Below the pieces are notes generated by a model. It was not told the DNA's origin and made no database searches. It was given only the letters and a program-made list of their open reading frames with translations. A stretch of 64,000 nt of DNA from Gaeumannomyces sp. JS-464 (taxonomy: Eukaryota; Ascomycota; Sordariomycetes; Magnaporthales; Magnaporthaceae). Below, in pieces: positions 22,503 to 34,499 of the stretch (the first letter of the stretch is position 1; the number at the start of each line of letters is the position of its first letter). The stretch is taken from NCBI GenBank assembly GCA_002197995.1, contig NGZR01000001.1, positions 1,798,001 through 1,862,000 of the forward strand, read 5' to 3'. The translations under genes were made by a program, and so were the position numbers.

Positions 22503-25500
22503 TCCATTACCGTAGCCCCTGCTTTACGAAAGCACTTTTCCGGGGTGCTACCCGTTACGCAAATGCTTATATCGTCCGCGTATCCGTACTTAACCGCTTT
22601 TGCTTTGGGTAGGATTTCGGCCATATAAAGCATAAACAGGACCGGTAACGCCGGTAACCCTTAAAGTAGCCCGCAGTCCGGGAAAAAAAAGGGTGCCGTA
22701 ACGTCCTTTAAACGCATTTTAACCACCCTGTTTTTTGCAAAAGATAATACCTATCGTACTAACGTTAAATCCCAGCCTTAGTTTAAAAGCCTCCGAAAAA
22801 GCCTCCAGCGGAGTACGGCGTCGAAAGCCCCTTATACATCCATGGTAATAAAAGCGGCCGTTTTATGCTTTTTAAAAAGCCCGTTCCACCTCGTGGGCCA
22901 CGCATGCCGTTAAATCGATGGCGGCCTTTTTCGGGGTAACCCCGGCGTGTTGCGGAGCTATAAGCCCGTATTGTAATGCGAGGGACGCTATCCGCGAAGC
23001 CACCAGCCGTTCCAGCTTTTTTCCTAAGCACGGGAGCAAAGCTATCGGGCGGTAGGATTTTGGGTCCGTTATATCCGTTTTATTCGGCTTTTTTAGCATA
23101 ACCACCTTCGCTGTGCGGAAAAGGCCAGGGTAATGCCCGGCTTAAGGCAAGCTTCGAAAAAAGCCCTAACGTATTCCCCTATTGCCGGCCATGCCGTTGT
23201 AAGCAGCTTAACCGTTAAAAAGTCGACGCCCGGGGCCGTGTTTGCCGTGCCAACAATGCACTTCCGGCATTCCTCCAAAAGGACGTGGGGGTCCCACGGG
23301 AGTTGTGCGGTCCTTTAGGTAGCCCTTTGCAGCAACGGGTCCTCCTGTAAGTCGTTTTCCGCCGTAAACCTACGGAGGATCTTACGGCCTAATGCTTCCG
23401 CTTTATTTTTTGGGGCTATTTTAACCTCCCCGTCGATATTTAACGGGGGAAGCCGTATAGCGGGTGCAAGTTTATGCCACTTTACAGCACGGTATAGCGC
23501 TTCCGAAAAATCCACTTTTTCCAGCACGCTAGCTTAATACTGTTTTTTAACCGCCCGGACCGTTGCTTTTAAAAAGCGGGCTTCGGCCGTAAAAGCCCGC
23601 CGTTTGCCATAGCTTTTGCAAGGTCCCGTTAAGCGTTAGCGCACTTTTCTTCCACTAGGGTTGGCCTTTTCTTTTAGCTTTAAACCCCCGGCCGAAAGCT
23701 ATTAACGCATTTTTTAGCAGGTTTATTAAAGCTTCGGCCGTTTTATCCAAGTAATCCGCCGTGCATGGATTTGTAAATGGCGGCAGGCTGCCGGCCCCCG
23801 TTGCTACCGCGTTTGCGAAAAACGGTAGTTTATTATTTGGTAGCGTAATACGCCGGTAGTTTGGAACGGAGTATTGCGGTTAAAAACTTCGATCCGTATC
23901 GAGCGGTGGTCCGAATCGGTTGTTAGCGAAGGGTCGATTTCCGCTGTTGCCAAAGGGGCGTTGGAAAAGGTAAAATCTAAAACGCCCCCATCGTTATGCG
24001 TAGGTTAGCTTAGGTCGGTAAGTAGGAGGAGGTTATAAGTATTAGCCCATTGGGCTATATCCTGGCTTTTATTCCTATTACTTTTAACCGGATCCCACGC
24101 CGGGAACCCTGCGTTAAAATCCCTAGTTATAATGCATTTTGCCGTTAAACGCTAACGTAGTAAAAAGTTTAACGAAAGTTCCGAAAGGTCCTTTAAAAGC
24201 CTATATACGTTAACGAAAGTGCACCCGGCGACGGTAAGCCAAAGGATATCCGGGTGTTGCCTGCCGGCCGGTCCGCTACGGGCCGAAGCCCCGGGTCCTT
24301 TCGTACGTAAGTTATTACCCGAGGTTTGGTTTAATGGTCGTGCCAGCTATTTACCAAAGTAAATAGCTCGTATAACGGGTGGGTGTAAAGCATAAGCTTC
24401 TTTTTTTACGCGCTAAAAGGCTCCTGCATTAGCACCACGTCGATATTTTAGCTCCAAAATAGTTGGAGTAAAATAGCCCCCGCTTCCCAACTACGTCGAA
24501 CGTTCGCTTGGGCGGCGGTTAAAGCAGGGCGTTCGGGGCGAAGCCCCGAGCGCCGGGCCTTATTGCCATGCGTTTGTTATATCCGGTTGGCTGCTGGCAT
24601 ACGTAAAAGCGGCGTTGGTGTATTAGGGCTTTTGGCCTAAGGTTATTGGCCGGCGGTACCGTCGGTTTCCTCCGGGGGGTTTCCGGTTAATTCGATAGCC
24701 TTTTCAAGCTCGGGGAAGTCCAGTTCCATATCCGCCAGACTTCGTATTAGTTGTTAAAACTAACCCTAAGTTTTTTGGCAAAGTGCCTTTCCCTATTCGC
24801 CGTACGGGCCACGCCTTTCGGGGCCGGTAAGCCTGCCGGGCTTTCCTCGGCCGCGTTAGCGGTGGCAGCAGCGGCAGGAACGGCGGCGGCGGCGGGGGTA
24901 ACGGGAGCAGCGGCGTTGCCGGTACCGGCCGCGGGATTAGCATTAGCGGTAACGGTTATAACGGAATTGTCCGTAATAACCGCGGTTGCAGGAAAGGCGT
25001 TAGCGGTGGCGGCAGCGGCGGTAGCGGCGGCTTCCACCTCTTTTACCGCCGCCCGGTACGCTTATGCGCTTAATTTCCTAACCGCGCCTTTTTCCCCACG
25101 AGTTAAATGCTTTAGCACTTTGTTTACTTGTACAGGCTTTATAAAGCAGTTCGGGTGGTCGGCTGGGTACGGGCCCGAGCAGTTCGCGCATTACGAAGGG
25201 GCCGTACACGGTTGTACGTGCCGGTCGTCGTTTATTTTCCCGTACCGAAGGCACTTATTAGCCCGGGCGCAATTGCGGGCCACGTGAAAGCCGTGGCAAC
25301 TAAAGGTGTGCTGGGTAACCGGCGGGTATCGTTATATGCGGCGTAAAAAGAAAGTGATCCCCCAAAGCCTAAATCCGGTCACTTGCGTATAAAAGGATAT
25401 AATCCACGATATACGCTTTTAATGGTCGACGCCGGCCCCGAAAGGCTTAACGTTTACCGGTTTATGCCTTGTTTAAGCTTCCACTTCCTTTTAAACCAGT

Positions 25501-26463
25501 TTATCCGATACGGGAACGCATTGTTTAAAACCGTTAATTAAAAAGGTAAAGCAGCCGGAAATTACGTAATTATATTAAATTTCGAGCTTTTCGATCCTTT
25601 CGGCGTTATATAAACGGCCTAGTTCGGATCGGTGCTGCAAAAGCCGGCTTTAAATATCGGCCGTTTTTGTTTTTAACACGAACCTCGTAAAGGTTCGGTA
25701 CGCTTCCGGGATATCGGCCGTTGTAAACGGCAGGTTTTTGCTATCGGTAAGGGCTTTGCGAATGCTAAAGCCCGTTTATTGGTTGGCCTAAGCCTGCCGT
25801 TCTTCCGGGATCCTAACGAACACCGGAAGTCGGCTTTAAGGCTTGTTAGTAAGCGGGGTGCCCGGGTTTGGGGCGTACGGCCCCGAAAAGCCTGTGCGGG
25901 TTGTTGGGGTTATTAGTGGCCCTCCCGGGCTACCGACGCGTAAATGGCTGGGGGCGCGCGTTACGGGGGCTCCGGGGCCCCGTATAGGCTTCTTTCCTTT
26001 TCGACCGGCGTAGGTAGGCCGAAAAGGGCTTGTTTAACGTAGTCGATAAAGCAATTTTTCCAGCCGTTGGCTTCGGGAATTGCTTTCGCCGGAAGGGAGG
26101 CAATGCCGGCGTTGATAAATCGGGCCAGCGTGGCGCAAATTAGGGCCGTTTGTTATTGTTTGCGGCTATAACTCGCAATAATTTCCTCCGCGGCCGCCGC
26201 GGCCGACCCGACGGGTGGGCGCGTACGCCGCCGTTAGGGGAGGGGGGAGGGGCACTTGTGCCGGTGCTGCCGTTATGGGAGCTTTCCTGGCCTTGATCGG
26301 GCCCTGTTGGGTGTTGCTAATTCCGCAACGGGGACGGCGTAGTCGGGTGCGCTAACGGGCGGGGGGGCCCGGGTGGCCGCGACGCGTTCCTCCGGGCCGT
26401 TAAGCCGACGAGGAGGGCGCGCGCCACCCTATTGGCCGAAGGGGGGGCTGTTAGCAACGGCAT
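22503..26463 (-). mobile_element. LINE L1 (older copy), 5' part: RT, endonuclease and ORF1
   Basis: This continues L1 after the L2 insertion; the first 14 bases repeat the end of the left part. Minus-strand pieces match L2: RT (22872-23105, SYRPIALLPCLGKKLERLVA), inter-domain (23093-23527), endonuclease (about 23830-24440) and ORF1 (24660-25340). ORF1 extends beyond the L2 truncation point to a likely ATG at 26461-26463. Stops and transitions are far more frequent than in L2. The region 25740-26463 is GC-rich and encodes a proline- and arginine-rich N-terminus in broken frames. Confidence 0.85.
24704..26463 (-). pseudogene. LINE L1 ORF1, longest copy in the window
   Basis: The C-terminal half parallels L2 ORF1 (alanine-rich stretch at 24840-25040, knuckles at 25140-25300). 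Upstream of the knuckles the sequence matches L3 (8210-8640) to about 25740. From 25740 to 26463 only L1 is available. It is GC-rich and reads as a proline- and alanine-rich segment (APPPVSAPDYAVPV and onward) in frames broken by indels, beginning with a plausible ATG at 26463. Roughly 600 residues would be needed for the whole ORF1. Stops make it inactive. Confidence 0.6.
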
Positions 26464-26599
26464 GTTGCCGTCGCCAGCGCCGTTAGCGGGCGTGGTTATT
26501 AGTGTTAGGTCGCTAATTGGCGGGTGTTAAGGATTTGTATGCAATTTGGCAATGTGCACTAACAGCGCAATGCCAAAAATTGGTAAATTCGAGGAAGGT

Positions 26600-26729
26600 G
26601 CCGGAGGTCGGGCGGGCAGGCTTATAGGGAAAGCTTTGCAGGAGCCCCACTTCCCTTATCGTGCCGATAAGGGTGGGGGTCCCCCTGCCCCGCCAGTGGG
26701 CCTCTTCCACCTTTTGCCGGCCATAACAA
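26600..26729 (-). repeat. Probable 3' LTR of Gypsy-1 (130 bp)
   Basis: This 130-bp segment is repeated in the same orientation at 34500-34629, bracketing the gypsy coding region 26820-34100. Read on the minus strand it begins TGTTATGGCCGGC, like the Gypsy-3 LTR start (TGTTATGG), and contains a CCCTTATCG/CGATAAGGG stem. Weak points: no clear TG..CA closure at the other end, no obvious polypurine tract beside it (a poly-A/T run at 26742-26769 lies there instead), and no matching flanking duplication. Confidence 0.6.
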
Positions 26730-26741
26730 GTGCCGGCGCAT

Positions 26742-26769
26742 AAAAAAAAAAAAAAATAAAAAAAAAAAC
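26742..26769 (+). repeat. Poly-A tract (A15 T A11)
   Basis: A near-pure adenine run directly inside the left 130-bp repeat of Gypsy-1, with no counterpart at the right repeat. It could be a slipped A-rich tract of the element's 3' end. Confidence 0.9.
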
Positions 26770-27013
26770 TCCTTGTTTTTAAAAAGATAACTATTGTACA
26801 TAAAAAGGGTAAATACAATTAATAAGGTTTTTAATCTTTGCTTGCTTTGCGCGCGGAGCGTTTCGAAGGCTTTACCTAAGCCTAGGCTTTAGCCCTATTG
26901 CTTTCGAAGGTTCGGGCGTCGGCCTGGCGATCCTCGTACTTTTTAACGGCTTTAGCCGCGTTGCTAAGCTTTTTTAAAGGCTTTTAAATGTTTCTTTTAA
27001 GGCCGTAACCCTT

Positions 27014-27583
27014 TTAACGCACTAAGTATTTGGTACGGATAATTCCAAACTTTAGCTTAGTGCTTTCGTGGTTAAAAATCTTATCCATTTCGAAAATGTC
27101 GCCTTTTCCGAGGTGGGCGTTAAGGTCGATTTCCTTATCGTTATCGTACTCGATAAGGCCCGGAAGCGGAAGTACGCGCTGGAAAGGATCGTCGTTGCAA
27201 TCGTAGCGAGTAAAGTGCTGGATGCTAATAACCGGGTGTATTTTGGTAAAGGTGCTAAAAAAATCGAGCTTATAAGCTAAAAGGGAAACCTTGCGGATAA
27301 TGGTATAAGGGCTTTGCCGTTTAGGCTTTTCCTTATTAGCGAGGTGTTTGCCTTTAGTTTTGTACGCCTTGCCCATATTAAGCCAAATTTGGTCGCCGAA
27401 GTTAAACTTTTTATAGCGGTGTTTAGAGTTGTAAATGCGTTTTTGCTCGGCGGCAGCGACGTTTATCGCAAATAAAGCGTTTTTGCGAAGGTGCCTACGC
27501 ATAAAGCGGAGTTTTGCAACTTTTTGGAAAATTCGTGCGGAAATTGTAAGCTTTAAAGGTTTTGGTATTTTAAACCCAAACAA
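27014..27583 (-). CDS. Gypsy-1 integrase C-terminal part (open for 189 codons)
   Basis: The frame carries the post-catalytic integrase region: a helical RRHLRKNALFAINVAAAEQKRIYNSKHR stretch, FNFGDQIWLNMGKAYKT, the SPYTIIRKVSLLAYKLD segment (corresponding to the GPF/Y module), then IHPVISIQHFTRY. An acidic segment leads into FGIIRTKYLVR at the end. The TAG stop at the end sits where the chromodomain core normally has tryptophan (KYLVRWKGYG type), and the same frame continues with GYG past it to about 26830. It is unusually well preserved beside its neighbours but is only part of a dead polyprotein. Confidence 0.75.
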   Translation of the reverse strand: MFGFKIPKPLKLTISARIFQKVAKLRFMRRHLRKNALFAINVAAAEQKRIYNSKHRYKKFNFGDQIWLNMGKAYKTKGKHLANKEKPKRQSPYTIIRKVSLLAYKLDFFSTFTKIHPVISIQHFTRYDCNDDPFQRVLPLPGLIEYDNDKEIDLNAHLGKGDIFEMDKIFNHESTKLKFGIIRTKYLVR

Positions 27584-28571
27584 ATACTCGTAAAGGCTGC
27601 AATCGAGCGCCGTTATAATAGCATTGTTTAAATTCCATTATAAAAAGGAGATAACGTCGATTTAAAAGTCGTTTGTCGTGGTTAAGTAATAACGGATAGC
27701 CAGCTCGATTGTTTGGTTTTTGCGTTCGAATTGCCCGTTAGCTTGCGGATGGTAAACGGCCGTTATTTAAAGGCGAGTTTTAAAAATGCGTTATAAACTA
27801 TTTCAAAAGGCGGAGGTAAATTTAAGGTTCCTATCGGAAATAATTGCCTTAAAACAGGACTAGTCGGCTAGAAATAGCTAACGGCCGAGTTATTTACCTT
27901 ATATTTGCGTTATATATTCGTTATAACTAAGGATAATTATCGTGCGTTTGGACGTTTTGCAAGTAACTGTTAGCAGCGTATTATAAAAGTCGAAATTTCG
28001 TTAGGTTTAAAACGTGCTTTTCGAGGGAATTAAAAGGAGTACGGTTACGAAATTTATAGTAATTATGCTTATAAGCTTAAAAGGGGCTTGGATAAGCTAA
28101 AGGGTCCTAATAGAAAGCCGATTGTTTTGTCGGTTTATGCTGCATTTGTAGCATTTGCTAATATACTGTTCGATTTAGCGTTTTTTGGCCCGGAAATGCA
28201 CGTCCCTAAAAGCGCCGAGCATTTAAAGCTGGCCGAAATGGTGCTTATTATCGTGCACTTTTCGCAAGTAGTTAGCAATTAAGGGTTTTAGGATTATAAA
28301 GCGCTTATAGCCGTCGTTATCCTATAAATAAAAAAGGTAATTGGCTATTTAAAAAAAAATGCCCGATTTTGGAAGCATTAGTAACGCTTTCGTTGCTTTT
28401 AATCGTGCATTTCGACCTTTAAGGAATAGCAAAGTTAAGCATAATTTTGCGGTATATTAAATCTTTAATATAACCTTTTGCGAACCGCTGGCGAATTGTT
28501 TTAGCCATTCGGGCTTTAGCGACCATTAAAACGTGGTTATGCATTAAATTAAAAATCGAAGCGTTTGTTTT

Positions 28572-30000
28572 TTAGCGGTCCTCGTCGTCGGTAGCCGTAG
28601 GTAAGCGGGATAAGGCATTTAAAACGAGGTTTATTTTGCCGGGTATGTGTAATATTTTAAAGTTATACTCGAAAAGGTAAATTAACGCGTTAATTAGCCG
28701 TCGGTTAATACGCTCGGTAAAAAACGTTAGCAAAATGGTCCGATTAACGATGCCCGCAATTAATTCGTAATTTGTAAAAACGAAAATCCTTTTGTTACTC
28801 GAGTGCAATGTAATACGGAGGGTTTTACAAGCCTAAACGAAGCATGCGATTTCGAGCTTTAAAAGGCCGTAATTAAGCTTTTTTTGTAAAAGCACCGAAA
28901 AATAAACATAATTGGCTTAATAGCATATGCCGGGATGGTTTTGGATTTGCGGTTCCAAACGTAGCCGTTTTTAAAATGGAAAGCCATAACTTTAAAACTA
29001 CGTTTAAAGCTGCCGTTAATTTGCAAAATGATTTGCTTTTTTAGGTTAGCGTGGTAAAGCTTAATTTTGGTGCAAAGCATCGCTTTAACCGCTTTAAAAG
29101 ATTAAACCTCGGTTTTAGTGCTTTTAAAATGCGCCGAGCGATAGTAAGCCGCTCGCTTACCGTGGTTGTTAAAAACGACTCGTCCTTTTTTGCGGCCTTT
29201 TGCTAGTAAAGCTATTTTTCGAAGTTAAAAAGGTTTAATAAGGCGTCCGTAATAAGGGATTATGCAACGGAGCTATTTGAAAGCTTTAATAAAAGTTTCG
29301 AAATCCTGCAAATTAATAAGCAATTCCCAGTTTCGAAAGCTTTAAATACGGTTTTCGGTGTTAATTTTTTTAAAAAAATCGATGTAAAATTTTAAAAGCT
29401 TAACGCTAGGGTAGCTTATAAAAAACTTGCCGAGGGATAAAGCAATGTTTTTATTTTAAAATAAGCTAAAAATGGTTTTTAAATGCCGGACGTGGTTTTC
29501 GAAAGTGTCGCTAAAAACAATAATATTGTTAATAAAAGCTTTGCAATATTTGCTATAAAAGCGTAAAAAACCGTCCATAAATCTTTGCACGTAAACCGGT
29601 AAATTGCGGAAGCCTATTATCGCCACGTTTATGCGTTCCAATTTTCGGTGGCTAACAATTACCAGCTTATTTTTATTTTTAGGATGGATTAAAAACTAAA
29701 AAAAAAAAGAAATGGCGTTTACGATAATAATGTAAAGCTTGCTTCGGATTAAATCGACCACGTTTTATTACAATGGCAAAAGGTAAGCGTCGGGGATAAT
29801 AGCTTTGTTAAAAAGTTTTAAGTTAACAACGACCTTCGTTTTGTTTTTGCCGTGCACGCGTTTTTAAATAATAAAACACGGGAAGGCAAATTGGGCTGCT
29901 TTTTTCATATAATTTATACGGCTTTATTCGTAAAGCTTATCGTAAATTTCGTCGATAACGTCCTTTTCCTTTTTTAATACGGGGTATATACGGCAACGGA
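28572..30000 (-). pseudogene. Gypsy-1 reverse transcriptase and RNase H remnant
   Basis: RT: the frame at 29456-29641 reads FRNLPVYVQRFMDGFLRFYS then AFINNIIVFSDTFENHVRHL. This matches the family YxQRFID...AYIDDIVIFS box with both active-site aspartates changed to asparagine. RNase H: the frame at 28572-28808 ends YNFKILHIPGKINLVLNALSRLPT, matching the family HIPG..N.VPDALSRL end. Between them are stops at glutamine positions. The double D-to-N change alone would abolish polymerase activity. Confidence 0.8.
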
Positions 30001-31099
30001 AGCTTAAGTATTTTTCGTATCCGTCAACGAAAAGGATGCGTATTATTTCGTTTTCGGGGATTTCGATTTGTTTGCTATTATTCTCCCAAATTTAAAACTT
30101 TTTACAAATTTTTTATTATTTAGGTTTGCTTCGGCGTTCCGCCGTTATAAATGTAAATCCCGTTAGCTAGGGTAATGTAAAGGGTTTCGTTCGGGGGCTT
30201 AATACCGAAAGTTAACTTTTTTTCGGGGATTTTAGGCAATGGCTCGGGGTTATTAAGCATTATTTCCTGCTTTTTAAATAGCGCGTCGTTTTCGGTCGGC
30301 AATGTTCCGTTAATAGCAATATCGTGCGCAGCTTAATCGCCTTTTAGTAATGCTTACCAAACCTCGTCGTTAAGGGAAAACTTTGGGTTTAACGACGTTT
30401 TAGCACTGCCCGGGCCAGCTAAAAAAATAAAATTCTGGTTTTTTTCCATTAGCAAAGCCTTTTCGGCTTTTATCGTTAGGTTTTAAACGTAAATGGCTTT
30501 GTTAAAAAGCTATTTGGCTTGCTTGTAATCGATTTTGTTCCGGATTTGGTTTAAGCTTTTTTAAATTATCGCGAGTTTAGTTTTGCGAAATACAATAATT
30601 GTTTTATTTGTAATGTTATGCATAAAGCAAATTTAAAAAGTTTTATAGTCGACGATAAAGTTAATTGCCAAAAGGTAAATGCCGGCCATTAAAAAAGGGC
30701 GACTTTTAAAAAAAGCTGCGTATTTAACGGGGATCGCTGCAGTTTTTCCAAAAGCTAAAATAAAGGCTTTTTTGCTAACGACCTTCCTTAAAACGGGCTT
30801 GCCTTTGCGAATAACGGTAAAAGGGATGGCAAAATCGTCGTTAGGGAAATGCATTAGGTTAATGCCGAAATCGATTTAAGCACGGCGAGGTTTAAATTAG
30901 GGAATGCTTAATAAACAGCCTGAATTCAGCTTATTAACGATTTACGCTTTGGCCGTTTTGGTTGTAATACCCGGAAAGCCGTTATTTTTAACGCTTTTAG
31001 CAAAAAAGGAAAAGGTAGCGTAATTTTTGGCTTTTATAGGTCGCTCGAAATCCCAGTTTTTAATGTTAGGTCGGACTTTTTTATTTACTTTAATAACCA

Positions 31100-31260
31100 C
31101 GGCGTTAAAAAAAAATTCCTTAAGCTAAGCTTTATTAACAAGGTTACGTCCCGAGCTTATGTTAATGCAAATGGGTATATCCAATCCGTTAAAGGTTCCG
31201 CGAATTATGATTTTTTAATAAGTATAGCCTCCCAAATGCGATAAAACAGCCTTTTTAGGT
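31100..31260 (-). pseudogene. Gypsy-1 protease-like remnant
   Basis: The minus frame reads IIRGTFNGLDIPICINISSGRNLVNKA, resembling the aspartic protease start of this gypsy group (I.G...IDSGAS..LVNK), with the catalytic aspartate apparently asparagine. It lies between the Gag/linker region and RT as expected. Confidence 0.45.
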
Positions 31261-31799
31261 TTGCTTTCCTTAATTACGTCTTTTATAGTAAAATTAACGA
31301 AGTTAAATTTCTAAAAGGGTTTAACTTCGCAGTTTTTTAAATGTTTAAACAGCTTATTACGGGATTGGAAATTTTCGCTATAGCGTTTGCAATTAGTAAT
31401 TAATATGTTTTCGAAAACGTTATAAATAAAATCGGAGTTATTCGTGTTAAAAAAAAGGATTGCTTTTTTTCGTTAAATAAATCGTCGTTTAAATTGGATT
31501 TAATTAGGTTAACCTTATTATCCTTCTTTTTATTATAGGACTTTTTAAAATCCTTTTTATCCTTATAATTGCGGTTTTTATCGCGGCTTTTATTACGATC
31601 CTTATTACGGCTTTTATGCTTGCGGTTTTTATTACGAGCCTCGTATTTAAACGGCTTATATTTGCCGTTATACTTGCTTTTGGATTTATTTTTATCGCGA
31701 TATTTGTTACGTTTGGAATGCTTATCCTTTTTGCGGGACTTTTTTTTATAATTAGCGTTTAAATTGGAATCGAAATCGTTATAGCCCGGTTTAATATGC

Positions 31800-34100
31800 G
31801 GGTAGCGTTAAATTGTAACGCTAAAAAGCATAAGTTTAATATTTTCGATTTCGAAAAAATAGTTTCCGATGTACTTATTAAAAAAAGGTTAACGTAGGTA
31901 AACTTTAACGTTATTGCCAAATAAGGACCAAATTTAGGCTATAACCGCAAACCAGTTTTAACTATTTTCGGTGCAAAGATTTATAATGCGAGCGTGTTTA
32001 AACTTGCTAGTAATATAATTTGTAAAAGCGTCGGGGTTAACTGCGACGTTTTTAATAATAATAATGCTTTCGGAAAACTTTTTAGTAGCTTTTATGCGGT
32101 TGGGAAAAAAGCGTTGTTTAATAGCGGTAATTATACCGAAAAAACCTTAACTATAAAAATCCAATTAAACGTAAAAAAAAATTTAACTGTTTTACCAAAT
32201 AAAGGCTTTGCTTTCCAATAACGTAAAAAATATATCCTTAAATTAACTTTTATTAAATGCAGCATATACGGGGTTTATTAAAAAGCTTATTAGTCGTGTT
32301 TTAAAAGAAAAGCTATTTGTAAAAATAATGTTTTTTCCGTTAATAACGGTGCTAAAATCCTTAAAATTTTTATAGTCGAGCTTAAAAATGCCAACGTTTT
32401 TTCGTTTAAAACGAGGACCGTTTTTAATGCTAAATATTAATTATCTAAAAGGTTGGAAATTGTTAAAACCTTGCTATTAATAAGCTGCGAAATCGAAAAT
32501 GCATAAGTTTTAAGTTAGCTATTGCTGGGCTAACAAAAGTTAGTTAAAATAACTTATATTGCTTTATTATTACTTATATCGAAAAAGCGGGCGTTAAATT
32601 GCCGGTCCAGCTTCCTATTAATAATTGCGTCCCAAATTGGGAAACGCGGTAAACGTTAAAGTTAAAGCTCGCGTTAATCCAAAGCGAGGTTATTCGTAAG
32701 CTATTTCGAAGTAGCGGTTCGTCGCCTTTTATGCCGGCGTGGTAACGCCGGTATTAAAAGGTATAAAATAAAAGGGCAGCTAAGTTTACTGCTGCTATTG
32801 TTGCTAAACTGGCTAACGTACCGGTTGCTAGAAGTTTTATCCGAAAGTTTGCTAAAGATTATGAAAAACCGGTGCTAACGCCGCCGTTCGAGTGCTTTGG
32901 TCGAACTTCCGGATTTGCTTGTTATTTGTTTTACGATGTCGGATTTTGAGTTGCGTAAATGCGCTTTTAAACGTATTTTATCTAGTAAGTTTATAAAAGC
33001 GCCGCGCTATTACTTCGAAATCGTCGGTTAAATTATCGTTTGCGATTTCCAATAGGCGGTTTTTACTATTACCAATCCCAGGGTTAAGCCTATTATAATA
33101 AGCGTTAAAACGCCGAAATGTTATTAAACCGAGGGACGTTTAAGCACTTGTTTTACGGCGGTTTTCGTTCGTGTTAAGCTTGAAAAAACGCGTTAGCCAG
33201 ATTTTCCCGCGTTTAAATGCGCTTTTATTTAAATTTGCAAGTTTAATATATTTTTACGAGCGTTATTAATGCGAAAAGTAAGCTGCTTTTAATTTTTAAA
33301 CAAAATGCCGAAGTTTTTATCGATACCGTTAAAATTGCTTTGCATTTTCGAGCTAAACTTGCCGATAGCCTGCGTAATAGTAGTTTCGAAACGGTTTTGC
33401 ATTCCTGTTATTTATTGGGATAAGTTGTTATATATGCGGTTTTGGCGACGTTTTAACCATTCGGCCGAAGCTTTACTTTTGCCGAAATGGTATAACCGCG
33501 GGTCGTCGTTCTTGTTAAATTTAACGGTGTAATTTTTTTTTTGTTAACGTTAGCCTTAAAAGGCGATAACGCTGTCGTTAAAAGCCTTGTTTTTAATATC
33601 CGCTTTTCCTTTTTTATCGCTATCGTTTAAAACGTGGGTTTAAAATTTTTGTATAAAAGCAAACGAGCGCGAAAACGTAACGTTTTCGGTAGCAGTAAAA
33701 GCGCCGTTTAATCGGGAAAACGCGGTAGTTAGCCCGTATCCGGGTTTTTACCTTTCGAGGGCAGGTTAGCCTCGTTCGCTATTGCTTTATGCCTTTTCGC
33801 TTATACTTTTACTGTTTTAAAGGTTTTAATATTTATTCGCAAATGGTAAAAGTAATCCGTCGATAAACCAAAGCTTATAAATTTTTAAAAAACTTATCGT
33901 CGCAAAGCGAAACGTTTAAAATCGTCGGGAATTCGGGTAGTCGAATGGAGGTTGCCATTAGGAGGGCTCCAATAAACTTTTTAGCTTATCCTTTTTCGCC
34001 GCTTAACAATTTGCGGGCAATAGGAGGTTTCGGTTTCGAAAATAGCTTGCCGAGGGAGGGTGCGGTGCGGGTATAAGAAAAGTAAAAGTGCAAACCTGCT
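31800..34100 (-). pseudogene. Gypsy-1 Gag-like region, eroded
   Basis: Minus frames between about 33540 and 33200 are coherent between stops (YTVKFNKNDDPRLYHFGKSK, then FETTITQAIGKFSSKMQSNF and a PRL/W pattern) and typical of a fungal gypsy Gag capsid. The segment 31569-31751 on the minus strand is almost entirely lysine, arginine, aspartate and asparagine, a charged linker between Gag and protease. No complete CCHC knuckle survives. The call rests mainly on position and composition. Confidence 0.5.
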
Positions 34101-34375
34101 CGATTGCGCGCGCGAGCCGAAAATAAGCAGCGCGCAATCGGGTCGGTCGCGGGGAGCCGGGCAAAGCGTGGTAACCTTAGGCGATTTTACTTTAATTTCG
34201 ACTAAGCTTTGCCTAGGATTATAAAAGTGCGATTTCCGTAATTAAAAAGCTAGGGAAAGGTATCGCTAAGCGTTAAACGAGCCGAAAATAAGCTTAATAA
34301 AAACGCACGCACCGAGCCGGAAATAAAACGCGTTTAAAAGTGCGTAAGTTTCCAAACGAGCCGAAAACAAGTTTA
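34100..34375 (-). promoter_or_regulatory. Gypsy-1 leader with iterated CGAGCCGAAAATAAG motif and an 11-bp stem
   Basis: The motif CGAGCCGAAAATAAG or a close variant occurs four times, near 34113, 34278, 34313 and 34356, between the right 130-bp repeat and the Gag region. An inverted repeat, CGATTGCGCGC (34101-34111) and GCGCGCAATCG (34130-34140), overlaps the first copy. The position corresponds to the 5' untranslated leader, so a role in packaging or priming is possible but not shown. Confidence 0.5.
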
Positions 34376-34499
34376 AAAGGCGGGGATTGGTAATTTTGCA
34401 ATAAGCAGAAACTTGCTACCACTTATCGCGAATAGTAGTAAGGATTGGTTGGATTGCGATATATAGTAAGGTTAAATTATGTATAAGAGAAAGTTGAAA

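Larger units (their letters stand above)
26820..34100 (-). mobile_element. Gypsy-1: near full-length Ty3/gypsy element, minus strand, RIP-mutated
   Basis: Order on the minus strand from 34100 down: Gag-like frames (about 33540-31800), a lysine- and arginine-rich linker (31751-31569), protease-like segment (about 31200), RT (about 30000-29400), RNase H (28808-28572), integrase (28300-27014) and a short chromodomain-like tail to about 26820. The 130-bp repeats at 26600 and 34500 flank it. RIP-type stops are frequent, but the integrase C-terminus remains open for 189 codons. I found no target-site duplication. Confidence 0.75.

Noticed and set aside
26742..26769. Poly-A tract considered as the tail of a processed retrogene
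   Set aside because: No gene-like sequence or target duplication lies beside it; it borders the Gypsy-1 repeat.
31569..31751. Leucine- and arginine-rich plus-strand frame
   Set aside because: It is the antisense of a lysine/arginine/aspartate-rich linker of Gypsy-1.
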